Assembly: GCF_000725125.1 (NCBI RefSeq)
Contig: NZ_JFCB01000034.1
Span: forward strand, 1-64,000
Reading direction: 5' to 3'
DNA length: 64,000 nucleotides
DNA from: Streptomyces toyocaensis
GTDB lineage: Bacteria > Actinomycetota > Actinomycetes > Streptomycetales > Streptomycetaceae
Shown piece by piece: positions 1 through 10,060 of the stretch. A model generated the notes under the pieces. That model was not told where the DNA came from and made no database searches. It saw nothing but the letters and a program-made list of their open reading frames with translations. The position numbers and the translations under genes were made by a program. How positions within the stretch are numbered: position 1 is the stretch's first letter; each line of letters opens with the position of its first letter.

Positions 1-85
1 CCCCCGGAGACGGTCACCGCACCACCGTGAGCTGCACGACCCCGTGCTGAAGAGGACCCCACCCCGCCGACGCGCCGCACGGCAA

Positions 86-112
86 TTGGCACTCCGCTTG
101 ACCGAGTGCTAA
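86..112. promoter_or_regulatory. CIRCE operator 1 (HrcA site) upstream of groES
   Basis: The 9-bp arms TTGGCACTC (86-94) and GAGTGCTAA (104-112) are separated by exactly 9 bases, which is the CIRCE layout bound by the heat-shock repressor HrcA. A possible -35 (TTGACC, 98-103) lies inside it and a possible -10 follows near 119-125, so bound HrcA would cover the promoter. Confidence 0.9.
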
Positions 113-132
113 TCGCGGTCATAGTCTCAGGT

Positions 133-159
133 CTGGCACTCCCCCCTGGAGAGTGCCAA
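133..159. promoter_or_regulatory. CIRCE operator 2 upstream of groES
   Basis: A second CIRCE: CTGGCACTC (133-141), 9-base spacer, GAGTGCCAA (151-159). It lies just downstream of the likely transcription start, about 100 bases before groES. Two tandem CIRCE elements fit HrcA control of groES-groEL1 in Streptomyces. Confidence 0.9.
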
Positions 160-258
160 ACACGCGACGGGCAGGTCCGGCACCCGCGACGACGGATCCA
201 CCTGGTCGCCACCTCAGACAGTTAACCCCGTGAGATCTCCGAAGGGGGAGGTCGGATC

Positions 259-567
259 GTGACGACCGCCAGCTCCAAGGTTGCCATCAAGCCGCTCGAG
301 GACCGCATCGTGGTCCAGCCGCTCGACGCCGAGCAGACCACGGCTTCGGGCCTGGTCATTCCGGACACCGCCAAGGAGAAGCCCCAGGAGGGCGTCGTCC
401 TGGCCATCGGTCCGGGCCGCATCGAGGACGGCAAGCGCGTCGAGCTCGACGTGAAGGTCGGCGACGTCGTTCTGTACAGCAAGTACGGCGGCACCGAGGT
501 CAAGTACAACGGCGAGGAGTACCTCGTCCTCTCGGCTCGCGACGTCCTCGCGATCATCGAGAAGTAA
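259..567 (+). CDS. groES: Co-chaperonin GroES (10 kDa chaperonin)
   Basis: A 102-residue GroES, the usual length. It caps the GroEL cavity during ATP-driven folding in the cytoplasm. The start 'KPLEDRIVVQ' and the mobile-loop region about residues 22-36 (TTASGLVIPDTAKEKPQ) are typical. The GTG start at 259 sits 8 bases after a strong GAAGGGGGAG ribosome site (241-250). groEL1 follows 150 bases later without an obvious separate promoter, so the two probably form one operon under the two upstream CIRCE sites. Confidence 0.97.
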   Translation: MTTASSKVAIKPLEDRIVVQPLDAEQTTASGLVIPDTAKEKPQEGVVLAIGPGRIEDGKRVELDVKVGDVVLYSKYGGTEVKYNGEEYLVLSARDVLAIIEK

Positions 568-717
568 GGGAAACCCGGGGGTCACCCCGGACGACCCGGC
601 CTCGAAGCAAGCACTTTTGCTCGAACACTGCGCCCCTGGCCCCAGCATCCGACAAGGAGCCGGGTGACCGGGGGCGCAGTGATTTCACCCCAGATTTCCG
701 AGAGGGCTCCCGCTGCC

Positions 718-2346
<1,629 letters not shown>

Positions 2347-2372
2347 CGACGTAAGGTCGCCAGAACCTGAGT

Positions 2373-2416
2373 GAGGGCCCGGCTCCCCGTCCGCCCGGAC
2401 GGGGAGCCGGGCCCTC
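2373..2416 (+). terminator. Intrinsic terminator after groEL1
   Basis: A perfect 21-bp G+C-rich stem (arms 2373-2393 and 2396-2416) with a 2-base loop, 27 bases after the groEL1 stop. It has no U-tract, as is usual for Streptomyces terminators. Confidence 0.88.
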
Positions 2417-2508
2417 GCCGTACCCACGGCCGTACGGCGGATCACGGAACCGCGCACCGGCCGAAGACGGTCTTCCCGGTCGGCAGGCGTCGCAGGAGGG
2501 GGGCGGGG

Positions 2509-3570
2509 ATGAACCAGGTGCTCTACGGGGAACGGTCCCGGAACCCGCTGGCACGGACCGTGGAACTCACCGAGGGCGGGCTGCGCAGGGGCGGCAGGAC
2601 GACGCCGCTGGAGGAGCTGAACCTGGGCGCCATGGCCGAAGCGTTCCTGCGGGGCCGCTGGCTGGGCGGCGGCGGCAGCGAACGCGCCCTCTCCTCACTG
2701 CCCCAGGACCGCGGCGCCGTGCCGGTCACCCGTGCCACCGGAACCAGCACACCCGTGAAGGTTCGTCAGGCCGCGGAGTTCGCCCGCGCGCTGGGCGAAC
2801 TGGCGGTACGCGGATGCGGCGGGCCCGACCAGGTGGCGGCCCTCGCCGCACGGGCCCGGGCGGAGGGCGTACCCCTGTGGATCGCGCGCCGGTACGCGCA
2901 CGGACCGGCCGGACCGGTGACCGTCGCCGTGGACCGGCGTTCGGTGCGCGTGGATGTCTGGGGCCCGCACGCTCCGGCCGTCCGCCTCAGGGCGCCGCAC
3001 GGCTACCTCGCCGACTCCGCCGACCGGGCGCGCGGCCTGGTGCTGACCGTGGGTGACGTCACCGCACGGCTCGAACTGCGCAGGAGGGTCCGCAAGTCCA
3101 AGAGCAAGGTCGAGATCGGCCTCCCCGGCCGGCAGTGGACGCTGCGCCGCGGGAACGCCGTGAGCTCCTGGCTCCTGCGCGACGACACCCGGGTCGCCCT
3201 GCTGACCCGCCCGCCCCGCAGAGCCGCGCCCGACCCCGGCACCGTCCTGCTGCCGCTGGCCGACGTCCACCACGAGAGCCCCGACCCCCTGGACGCCGTG
3301 ATGGCCCACGCGGTCGCGGTGTCCTTCGGCCTGGGGGACACCACGGGCACGGCCAGGTTCCGCGCCGTCGGTTCCCGCCGGGACACCGACGAGCCCATCT
3401 GGGACGCCCCCTGGTTCAGCAACCTCGGCAGGGGCCGCGACGACAACGAACCCGGCGGCGGCGACGGCTGGGGCAGCGACGGCGGAGACGGCGGCGACGG
3501 AGGCGGCAGCGGCGGGGGCGACGGAGGCGGCGGGGACGGGGGAGGCGGAGGCGGCGGCGGAGGCGACTGA
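2509..3570 (+). CDS. Unrecognised protein with Gly/Asp-rich C-terminal tail
   Basis: 353 residues from ATG 2509, chosen because AGGAGGG (2494-2500) lies 8 bases upstream; the frame is open further back but would run into the groEL1 terminator. No family recognised. The body (about residues 1-305) has no signal peptide or membrane segment. From about residue 306 it changes into a low-complexity tail of Gly, Asp and Ser repeats (GGDGGDGGGSGGGDGG-like) ending in poly-Gly and a final Asp. The end of the gene is 27 bases from the 3' end of the convergent trypsin/NTPase gene. It could mark the edge of the core region or the first island gene. Confidence 0.7.
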   Translation: MNQVLYGERSRNPLARTVELTEGGLRRGGRTTPLEELNLGAMAEAFLRGRWLGGGGSERALSSLPQDRGAVPVTRATGTSTPVKVRQAAEFARALGELAVRGCGGPDQVAALAARARAEGVPLWIARRYAHGPAGPVTVAVDRRSVRVDVWGPHAPAVRLRAPHGYLADSADRARGLVLTVGDVTARLELRRRVRKSKSKVEIGLPGRQWTLRRGNAVSSWLLRDDTRVALLTRPPRRAAPDPGTVLLPLADVHHESPDPLDAVMAHAVAVSFGLGDTTGTARFRAVGSRRDTDEPIWDAPWFSNLGRGRDDNEPGGGDGWGSDGGDGGDGGGSGGGDGGGGDGGGGGGGGGD

Positions 3571-3597
3571 GGACTCCAGACGCCGGACCTTCGTGGA

Positions 3598-6500
3598 TCA
3601 GGTGGCGCAGATCTTGTCCGGCAGATGGCCGGGCAGGCCGCGGCGTTCGTCGTCGGTGAGGCCACGGCCGATCACTTTGCACAGGTGCCGCTTCCACAGG
3701 CCGGGGTCCAGCCGGGTCAGCGAAAGGGGAGATTCCCCGAGCACGTCGAAGGAGGACTCCGGGGCGGGAGAGCCGAACAGTGCCTTGCCGTCCCTGGTGG
3801 CAGAGATGACGCGCTGGCTCTCGGCGAACTCGTAGGTCTCCCGGTACGACGGATCGTCTGCTCTCAGGAAGGTCACAGAACTGTCGGCGGCCAGGAAGTA
3901 GTGGGCGCCACTGGGGTTGCCCGTCGCCCACTCGCCGGGCCGCAGCGGCTTGGGGAAGGCGGCCACCCGACGTGGCCGTTGCCCCTGTTCGACGGACCAC
4001 AGCTCCAGGATGCGTCCCGAGGTCAGTACGGCCATGTAGCGCGTGTCCTTGAGGAAGTACGCGGTGAGGAAGTCGTCGGCGAATTCGATGACGAGGTCTT
4101 TCCTCTCCCGGCCTGTTCGCAGGTCGACGGCGTGCAGGTGCGGTTCGCCGTCCACGCTGACCGCCAGGAGGCCCGGGTCGCGGTGGGCAGTCACGTAGTA
4201 GTCCGGCCGGCTCCGGGACGTGAGCCGGAGGTCCTTCAGGTCGATCGAGGAGAGGCGACGTCCGTCGCGGGCGTCCCACTGTTCGACGCGGGACCCGACG
4301 GTCGTCACGAGCCGATCACCGGGCAGGAAAGCGAGGTCGACGGGTTCCAGTTCGCCCACGTCACCGGGCGGGGTGAAGAGGTCGTGGGGGTCCCAGTCGA
4401 CGACGGGCGGCTCGACGGCCGTCTTGAACTCCGCTACGCGGCGCAGGGACGGCAGTCGGCGGACCGTGACCCGATTCTTGTCCGACACGTCCGCCATCAG
4501 CGTCTCGGCGCGGTTGATCGCGATGACCTGCTCCTTGGCCGGCGGTGTCTCGGCCTTGACGGACACCTTGGCCAGGTCGCGGTTGTCGCCCTCGGTCTCC
4601 ATGACGCGGAGGGACTCGCCCCTCTCCCCGAGGCGGACGAGCACCGTGCGTCCGTCCCCGAGCAGTCTCGGCACGCCGTAGGCGGTGCCTCCGTCGGCGC
4701 TCACCAGGGGTTGCCCGGAGACCGAACTGTCGTCCTTGAAGGCCAGGACGGGCTCCTGTTCGGAGCCGAGCAAGAACGATGTCGGAGTGGGGTCGGATGT
4801 GGACGCACCTGAGGGAGCGATGACTCTTCGTGGCCGGTCGTCGCCGTCGGTGCTGACGATCTCCCAGATATCTCCGTCGCCTGTCCCGGTCAGGACGAAC
4901 CGGTCGCCCCCGGCGTCGAGGACCGTAGGCTGGCACGAGAAGCTGTCGGGTCGGTAACTGCGGAGAACCCGCCGGTCCGCCACTCGTACCGTCTGGTACA
5001 GCGCGTCGGTCGAGGACTCGATGTCCCCCGCGTGGCAGGTGATGGCCACGCTTCCGTCACTCGACACACCGCTGTGTGCACCCTCCGTGACCAGGCGCCG
5101 CCTCGCACCGGTCCGGATGTCGACCACGTCCATGATCTCGGTCTGGGTCGAGGTGGTCCCCATCGCCACCAGCGTGGTGTCGTCCGGGCCGAACCAGATG
5201 GACTTGATCCCGGGGATCTTCTTCGGCAGGTCGCGCAGACGCCCCGTCTCCAGATCCCAGACGCGGACCGGAAACGTCGTGGAATCGACCGCCGCTTCGA
5301 CGAGGTAGCGGGAAGTGCGCGAAAAGTCGATCAGCTTACGCTGGTTGCCCCAGTCATCCGGCTTGGCCTTCACCGGCGGCCCTTCGAGTAGATGTGCAGG
5401 CCCCACCGGGTGTTTCGCCGTGGGCGTGACATCGTGCCAGACAACGGCTCGGTCCTCGTCGCGCACATAGGCGATGCGCCGCCCGTCCGGACTGACCGTG
5501 GGTTGCAGGGCGTTGTGAGGGAGGCGGAGGTTGACCTGGCGCACCTTGCCCTGCTTCGTACGCAGAAACAGCGTCGCGCGCCGGGTGTCGGAGGTCGCCA
5601 AGGTCACCGCGCCGTCCGCGCTCATGGCGACGCCGTCGATCTTTCCCTCGACGCCCGACAGGATCCATGCCTTTTCCTTGAGCGCGGCGTACCGGCGCAG
5701 CAACGCGTTGCGGGCTTCCTGGGTCGGTGAGATGTCGTAGCCCGCGATCGCGGCGAGAGCCGCCTGGGCGGGATTGGTGTCGGCCAGTTCGTCCGCCTGC
5801 ACGGCCAGCGACCTGGACCTGCCTTCCGCCGCCCGCTTCTCGCTCACCCGGGACTCCTGGACGAAGAACACGATCAGGGCGGCGATGAGCGCGAAAGCGA
5901 GGCCGCCGGCCGTCCAAGCCTGCCGGATGCGCCGCTGCCGGGCACGGTGCTGCTGTTGTATCGCGTGTTGTATTGCGCGTCGCTGGCTGTCCGCGAGGCC
6001 GAGGAAGTCGTTCTCGGACGCCGTCAGTTCGTCGGTGCGCCCGGCGAGCCGGCTTTCGAGGGAGACGAGTTGTGCACCCCGCGGCAGGAGCTCGTCGGCA
6101 CGGCCCGCTCTCTCCCAGCGTTCCCGGTCGTGCTGCAGCTCCGCGCGTGCGGCGAGGAAGTCCCGGTCCTCGCGCACCACTTCGGCCAGAGTCGGCCAGG
6201 CCGTGATGAGGGCCTCGTGGGCGAGTTCCACACTCTCCGGCACACCGGCCCCGCCGTGGAGCACCAGCAGGCGCTCGTCCTTCCCGGCGAACAGTACGGC
6301 CAGGCGCCAGCGCTGCTCGCCGGCCTCGGCCCGGGTCAGTACCCGCCGCAGCGCGGGAGCGCCACTGCCCGGCACCACTCGTACCAGTCCGGCGAGGAGC
6401 CGCCGCGCGTCCGTTTCGGCTGCGCCGGAATCAGGGGTCCCCGAAGCGTCCGCGGAGTCCGGGGAGCCGGACCCGGTCACGGACAGGACGTACCTCCGCC

Positions 6501-8046
6501 AAGCCGCCTCCGCGTGTCTGCGCAGCGCGCCGGAGACGCCGCCGGCCCTCTCGTACGCCTCGACCCTCAGACGGCCGCCCGACTGCTCCTCCCACAGGTG
6601 CCGGAGGACGAAGCCGAGGAGGGGGAGGGCGCCGGGCTCACTGCCGGCGTCCTCGAGGATGCGGCGGGCCAGCCCCGGTTCGTAGGAGACACCGGGGACG
6701 CGGTCCACAGGGCGGGTGATGACGTCGTGGAGCTGCTCACGGGTCATCGGGGTCAGCGGCAGGACGGCTCCCCGCTTCAGCGCCGGACCGAGGTGCTCGT
6801 GACTGAGGGCGGCGTCGACGAAGTCGGCCCGCAGGGTGAGCAGCACCCGCATCCCGGCGGTGCGGCGGGCGGGGAACAGTGCGTGCAGGAGGGCCGTGAG
6901 GTCCTCTGCGGGCAGGTCGAGCAGAGCCTCGGCCTGGTCCAGCACGACGAGGAGGTCGGTGGTGGCGCTGCCGGTGAGCCGGTGGACGGTGTCCGCGAGG
7001 CCCGCCCCCGTCAGCCAGGTGACGACCCGCTCCACGCCGACGGTGCGCGGTGGCCCGAACCGTTCCTGGCGTGCCAGTTCCAGGAGTTCGACCGCCAGGG
7101 CCTCCACCGGACGGGAGGTGCGGCCGCACTGGACGACCACCACCTCGTGGCCGGCGCGGCGCATGACGGGTGCCACGCCGGCGAGGGCGAGAGAGGACTT
7201 GCCACACCCCGAGGGGCCGCACAGGGTCACCGCCGGACGGTCACCGCGCAGTGCGGTGACCACGGTTTCCGTGTCCTCCTCGCGGCCGAAGAAGACCTCG
7301 GCGTCCTCCTCGCGGAAGGGCTCCAGCCCACGGAAGGGCGTCGGGGCCGTGAGCGCCTCGGCGAGGGCGGGGATCTCGTCGGCGAGGGCCCCCAGGTGCA
7401 GCATGTAAGCCTGCTGGTCGTCCCGTACCGGCTCCGCGGCCACGATCATGCCGACGACGGCACCGAGGGCGTTGTCCCAGACCGGGCTGCCGCTGAAACC
7501 GCCGGTGACACGGACCGTCTGCCCGTCCGCCCGGGACAGCTGTACCCAGCCCTTCCCGGCGGGGCCGAGGAGACTGCCCCGCTGCCACACGGGGCGGTCG
7601 GAGCGACCGGTGAAGCCGACGAGGCGGGACCCGTGCTCCCACAGACGCCGGGACAGGCTGGTCGGCAGAGGCCGTGCCCCCGGTGCCGGACCGAGCAGGC
7701 GTAGCACGGCCACGTCGCCGCTTCGGTCCTCCCGGATCGGCACCCAGTGCGTCACCTCCGCTTCGAGGCCGTGCCCCGGAACTCCCGGACCGGTGAGGAG
7801 CGGCATGTCGACGGTGACGCGGGACCCGGTGAGCACTGCGGTGTCGCGGGGTTTGCCGAGCGCGTCGCACACCACGTGGGCGCAGGTGAGGACGAGGCCG
7901 TCGCCGACGAGGAATCCGGTACCGGCGGAGTCACCGTGCCCGTCCCTGAGGCGGACCGTCCCGGCGGCCAGGACGGTGTCGGCGTCCTCGGGTTCGCCGT
8001 GCCCGGCTCCGGGCGGAGTGCGGCCGGGATCGTCCTGACCGAGCAT
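3598..8046 (-). CDS. Trypsin-like protease / STAND-type NTPase / beta-propeller protein
   Basis: A 1482-residue multidomain protein. ATG 8046 follows GGAGGT (8051-8056). Residues about 25-230 are a chymotrypsin-fold protease: His57 in 'LTCAHVV', Asp111 in 'SGDVAVLRL', Ser185 in 'GGFSGSPVW'. Residues about 235-620 are an NTPase: 'TPFRGLEPF' entry, Walker A GPSGCGKSS (277-285), Walker B LLVVLDQAE (365-373), followed by a helical region as in the novel STAND (nSTAND1) group. One membrane helix is predicted at about 711-729 (GGLAFALIAALIVFFV). Residues about 790-1482 contain degenerate WD-type beta-propeller blades ('VWDLETGRL', 'VEQWDARDG'). There is no signal peptide, so protease and NTPase should be cytoplasmic. 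It is read with the Trypco1 gene 77 bases upstream. In the family, such proteins are predicted conflict or signalling NTPases; target and trigger are unknown. Confidence 0.9.
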   Translation of the reverse strand: MLGQDDPGRTPPGAGHGEPEDADTVLAAGTVRLRDGHGDSAGTGFLVGDGLVLTCAHVVCDALGKPRDTAVLTGSRVTVDMPLLTGPGVPGHGLEAEVTHWVPIREDRSGDVAVLRLLGPAPGARPLPTSLSRRLWEHGSRLVGFTGRSDRPVWQRGSLLGPAGKGWVQLSRADGQTVRVTGGFSGSPVWDNALGAVVGMIVAAEPVRDDQQAYMLHLGALADEIPALAEALTAPTPFRGLEPFREEDAEVFFGREEDTETVVTALRGDRPAVTLCGPSGCGKSSLALAGVAPVMRRAGHEVVVVQCGRTSRPVEALAVELLELARQERFGPPRTVGVERVVTWLTGAGLADTVHRLTGSATTDLLVVLDQAEALLDLPAEDLTALLHALFPARRTAGMRVLLTLRADFVDAALSHEHLGPALKRGAVLPLTPMTREQLHDVITRPVDRVPGVSYEPGLARRILEDAGSEPGALPLLGFVLRHLWEEQSGGRLRVEAYERAGGVSGALRRHAEAAWRRYVLSVTGSGSPDSADASGTPDSGAAETDARRLLAGLVRVVPGSGAPALRRVLTRAEAGEQRWRLAVLFAGKDERLLVLHGGAGVPESVELAHEALITAWPTLAEVVREDRDFLAARAELQHDRERWERAGRADELLPRGAQLVSLESRLAGRTDELTASENDFLGLADSQRRAIQHAIQQQHRARQRRIRQAWTAGGLAFALIAALIVFFVQESRVSEKRAAEGRSRSLAVQADELADTNPAQAALAAIAGYDISPTQEARNALLRRYAALKEKAWILSGVEGKIDGVAMSADGAVTLATSDTRRATLFLRTKQGKVRQVNLRLPHNALQPTVSPDGRRIAYVRDEDRAVVWHDVTPTAKHPVGPAHLLEGPPVKAKPDDWGNQRKLIDFSRTSRYLVEAAVDSTTFPVRVWDLETGRLRDLPKKIPGIKSIWFGPDDTTLVAMGTTSTQTEIMDVVDIRTGARRRLVTEGAHSGVSSDGSVAITCHAGDIESSTDALYQTVRVADRRVLRSYRPDSFSCQPTVLDAGGDRFVLTGTGDGDIWEIVSTDGDDRPRRVIAPSGASTSDPTPTSFLLGSEQEPVLAFKDDSSVSGQPLVSADGGTAYGVPRLLGDGRTVLVRLGERGESLRVMETEGDNRDLAKVSVKAETPPAKEQVIAINRAETLMADVSDKNRVTVRRLPSLRRVAEFKTAVEPPVVDWDPHDLFTPPGDVGELEPVDLAFLPGDRLVTTVGSRVEQWDARDGRRLSSIDLKDLRLTSRSRPDYYVTAHRDPGLLAVSVDGEPHLHAVDLRTGRERKDLVIEFADDFLTAYFLKDTRYMAVLTSGRILELWSVEQGQRPRRVAAFPKPLRPGEWATGNPSGAHYFLAADSSVTFLRADDPSYRETYEFAESQRVISATRDGKALFGSPAPESSFDVLGESPLSLTRLDPGLWKRHLCKVIGRGLTDDERRGLPGHLPDKICAT

Positions 8047-8123
8047 GGGGACCTCCGGTGCGGTGAGGGAAGCGGTTGGGGGCCGGCAGTGCGACGGTGG
8101 GTCCCGGCCCGCCCTTGCGTGGC

Positions 8124-8480
8124 TCAGCTCCCGGAGGCGGGGCCGCTGTGCCAGGTGAGGCTGACGGAGAAGTTGGCCTCCGCGGAGGAGCCCGCGATGA
8201 GGACCTTCGCGTCGGCGGAGAGCGACATGCCGAAGGCGAGCGTCGCCTCGTCCGGCGGCTGGAGCATGCCACGGCAGCGGCCGACGAAGGCGTCCGCGAC
8301 CGGCCGTACGACGTCCAGCATCTGCTCCAGCGACTGCTCGGCCCGGGCGACGGTACGGCTGCCACGTCCGACGCGCACGACGTCCTCCCCGGCGTCGTTC
8401 ACCTGCACTCGTACGACCTCGCCACCGCCTCCCAGCGGCACGTCGACGGTGTACACGGCTTGGCCTTCCGACAGCGGCAT
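8124..8480 (-). CDS. Trypsin-co-occurring domain 1 (Trypco1) family protein
   Basis: 118 residues. The pattern of an N-terminal beta-rich half ('VYTVDVPLGGGGEVVRVQV'), a central helix with 'LDVVRPVADAF' and a C-terminal 'FGMSLSADAKVLIAGSSAEANFSVSLTW' stretch matches my memory of the Trypco1 family (NCBI name CU044_2847 family), defined by its linkage to trypsin-like conflict proteins. ATG 8480 follows GGAGA by 4 bases. It lies 77 bases upstream of the trypsin/NTPase gene on the same strand, so they are probably co-transcribed. Its role is unknown; partner, substrate or regulator of the protease is the inference. Confidence 0.82.
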   Translation of the reverse strand: MPLSEGQAVYTVDVPLGGGGEVVRVQVNDAGEDVVRVGRGSRTVARAEQSLEQMLDVVRPVADAFVGRCRGMLQPPDEATLAFGMSLSADAKVLIAGSSAEANFSVSLTWHSGPASGS

Positions 8481-8901
8481 GACGTCTCCGGATCTTGAAC
8501 TGAACGTTTGTGCAAGCGAGTTGACGCTTCAAGAGGCGCACGGAGACGTTACCCGGCGGTGTGGGGGGAGTCACGGGGCCGACCGGGGCGGTGTGTCGCC
8601 GCCCCCCACCTCCGCGCCCATGCGTCACCCGCCCCGACCCAGCAGGAACCGCACCGGTTCCGCCGGCGCCGCCGGGGGTGACGATGGCCGGGTCGCCGCC
8701 GAGGGCTTCCGGGAAGCGGTCCAGGCCGACGGCGAACAGCCCGAGGCGGCCTGGTGCGGCGCGGTGCCGCGACGCAGGGCGCCGACGACGTCATGGGCGC
8801 GTGTAGCGCTGAGCGGAGCGAGAGGCCGTGCGACTGGTACCGGATACTCGTACCATTCGACTGGTACGGTCCTTCCGTACCGGTTTCTGTGGAGGAGGAT
8901 C
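8481..8901. other. Intergenic region between the Trypco1 gene and yefM
   Basis: About 420 bases without a gene I can support. Open frames on both strands here are Pro/Arg/Ala-rich shadows. The left part must hold the promoter of the Trypco1-protease pair, but I see no convincing -35/-10. The right 70 bases hold the yefM-yoeB operator repeats. Confidence 0.6.
8831..8884. promoter_or_regulatory. Probable YefM-YoeB operator (GGTAC repeats)
   Basis: Just before yefM there is a direct repeat CGACTGGTAC (8831-8840 and 8858-8867) and two inverted repeats: TGGTAC/GTACCA (8835-8840/8850-8855) and GGTACGG/CCGTACC (8863-8869/8875-8881). Phd/YefM antitoxins bind such short palindromes near their own promoter and autorepress. 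That this is the operator is inferred. Confidence 0.65.
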
Positions 8902-9180
8902 ATGTCCATCACCGCCAGCGAGGCCCGGGCCCGGCTTTTTCCGCTGATCCAGCAGGTCAACGACGACCATGAGCCCGTGGAGATCACGTCCCGCGGCGGC
9001 AACGCCATACTGATGTCCGCCGACGACTTCCGTTCCTGGCAGGAGACCGTCTACCTGCTGCGCTCCCCGGCCAATGCCGCCCACCTCATGGCGGCCGTCG
9101 CCGCGGACAAGGCTGCCGACACCCCGGTGATCACCAGGAGCATGGCGGAGCTGGAGGCCCTGGCGGAGGACGGCGAGTGA
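8902..9180 (+). CDS. yefM: YefM/Phd-family antitoxin
   Basis: 92 residues beginning 'MSITASEARARLFPLI', the standard start of Phd/YefM antitoxins, with 'EITSRGGNAILMSADDFRSWQET' in the DNA-binding fold and a charged C-terminal tail that would mask the toxin. ATG 8902 follows GGAGGAGGA. Its last bases overlap the toxin start (GTGA), the usual translational coupling. It should neutralise YoeB and autoregulate through the upstream GGTAC repeats. Confidence 0.93.
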   Translation: MSITASEARARLFPLIQQVNDDHEPVEITSRGGNAILMSADDFRSWQETVYLLRSPANAAHLMAAVAADKAADTPVITRSMAELEALAEDGE

Positions 9181-9434
9181 GGGACGTGCGGTTCCGTCCC
9201 ACCGGGTGGGAGGACCTCCTGTACTGGCAGGCCGCCGACAAGAAGCTGTTCAGCAAGCTCATCCGCCTCATCGGGGAGATTCAGCGCGACCCCTTCACCG
9301 GCATCGGCAAACCGGAGCCGCTGAAGGGCCACCTGTCGGGTTACTGGTCACGCCGGATCGACGACGAGCACCGCCTCGTCTACCGGGCCACCGAGAAGGA
9401 AGTCGTGATCATCAAGGCCAGGTACCACTACTGA
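9177..9434 (+). CDS. yoeB: YoeB-family toxin (ribosome-dependent mRNA interferase)
   Basis: 85 residues from GTG 9177, overlapping the yefM stop by 4 bases. YoeB cleaves mRNA in the ribosomal A site when freed from YefM. The residues expected for catalysis are present: Glu47 ('GKPEPLKG'), Arg66 ('DDEHRLVYR') and the terminal 'RYHY' with His84 and Tyr85. Length and ending match E. coli YoeB closely, so the toxin looks intact. Confidence 0.94.
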   Translation: MRDVRFRPTGWEDLLYWQAADKKLFSKLIRLIGEIQRDPFTGIGKPEPLKGHLSGYWSRRIDDEHRLVYRATEKEVVIIKARYHY

Positions 9435-9455
9435 CGGACCGGGGCCGTCCCCGGC

Positions 9456-9926
9456 TCACCCACGGATCGGCACGGCGGGCACCACGGCCCATACGGTCTT
9501 GCCGGGGGCGCCGGGGCGCGGAACCGTTCCCCATTCCTTGGCCAGGGCGGCGACGATGACGAGCCCTCGCCCGCCGTCCTCCTCGCCGCCTGCGTCCCGT
9601 GCCTCGGGCAGCCGCTCGCCCCGCGCGTCGCTGACCTCGACGCGTACGTGCCCGTCCTCCTCCCTGCTGAGCCGCAGCTCGGCGTCCCGGCCGGGGACCC
9701 GGCCGTGGGTCACGGCGTTGGCGGTCAGCTCGGCCACGACCAGCTCGACGGAGTCGTGCGCCGGGGTGCCGTGGTGCCAGCCCCAGGCGTCCATCTGGCA
9801 GGAGGCGAGCCGGCGGGCGAGCCGGGCGCCGCGCGGTGAGGCGGTGAAGCGGAACGAGAACACCGTCTGATGGGCGAGCGGGAGCGGCAGCGCGGACCGC
9901 CGCTCCTGGCGGGGGGAAGTGGTCAT
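9456..9926 (-). CDS. RsbW-like ATP-binding protein (HATPase_c, anti-sigma-factor type)
   Basis: 156 residues from ATG 9926. The frame continues upstream, but that part is an antitoxin relic. The Bergerat-fold N box 'VVAELTANAVTH' and the G-box 'GGRGLVIVAALA' mark a small GHKL ATPase of the kind very abundant in Streptomyces as anti-sigma or anti-anti-sigma switch kinases. No partner sigma factor or antagonist is adjacent, so its target cannot be named. No ribosome site is strong here. It is probably cytoplasmic. Confidence 0.85.
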   Translation of the reverse strand: MTTSPRQERRSALPLPLAHQTVFSFRFTASPRGARLARRLASCQMDAWGWHHGTPAHDSVELVVAELTANAVTHGRVPGRDAELRLSREEDGHVRVEVSDARGERLPEARDAGGEEDGGRGLVIVAALAKEWGTVPRPGAPGKTVWAVVPAVPIRG

Positions 9927-10060
9927 GCCCCGAAGATCCCGCGCCCACACCCCGGCCCACCAGGAGCGACGCCCCCACGGCGGTCGTCTGTCGGGGCGGC
10001 GGGTGACGGTGTCGGGCCTGTCGGGGGTGACCTCCGGGCAGGCCGGTGGGGCCGCGCGCG

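Noticed and set aside
664..717. Upstream GTG start for groEL1
   Set aside because: The extra 18 residues are not conserved in chaperonins and ATG 718 gives the normal 'MAKILKF' N terminus.
2371..2508. Earlier start for the Gly/Asp-tail protein
   Set aside because: Would translate the groEL1 terminator hairpin; ATG 2509 has a strong ribosome site.
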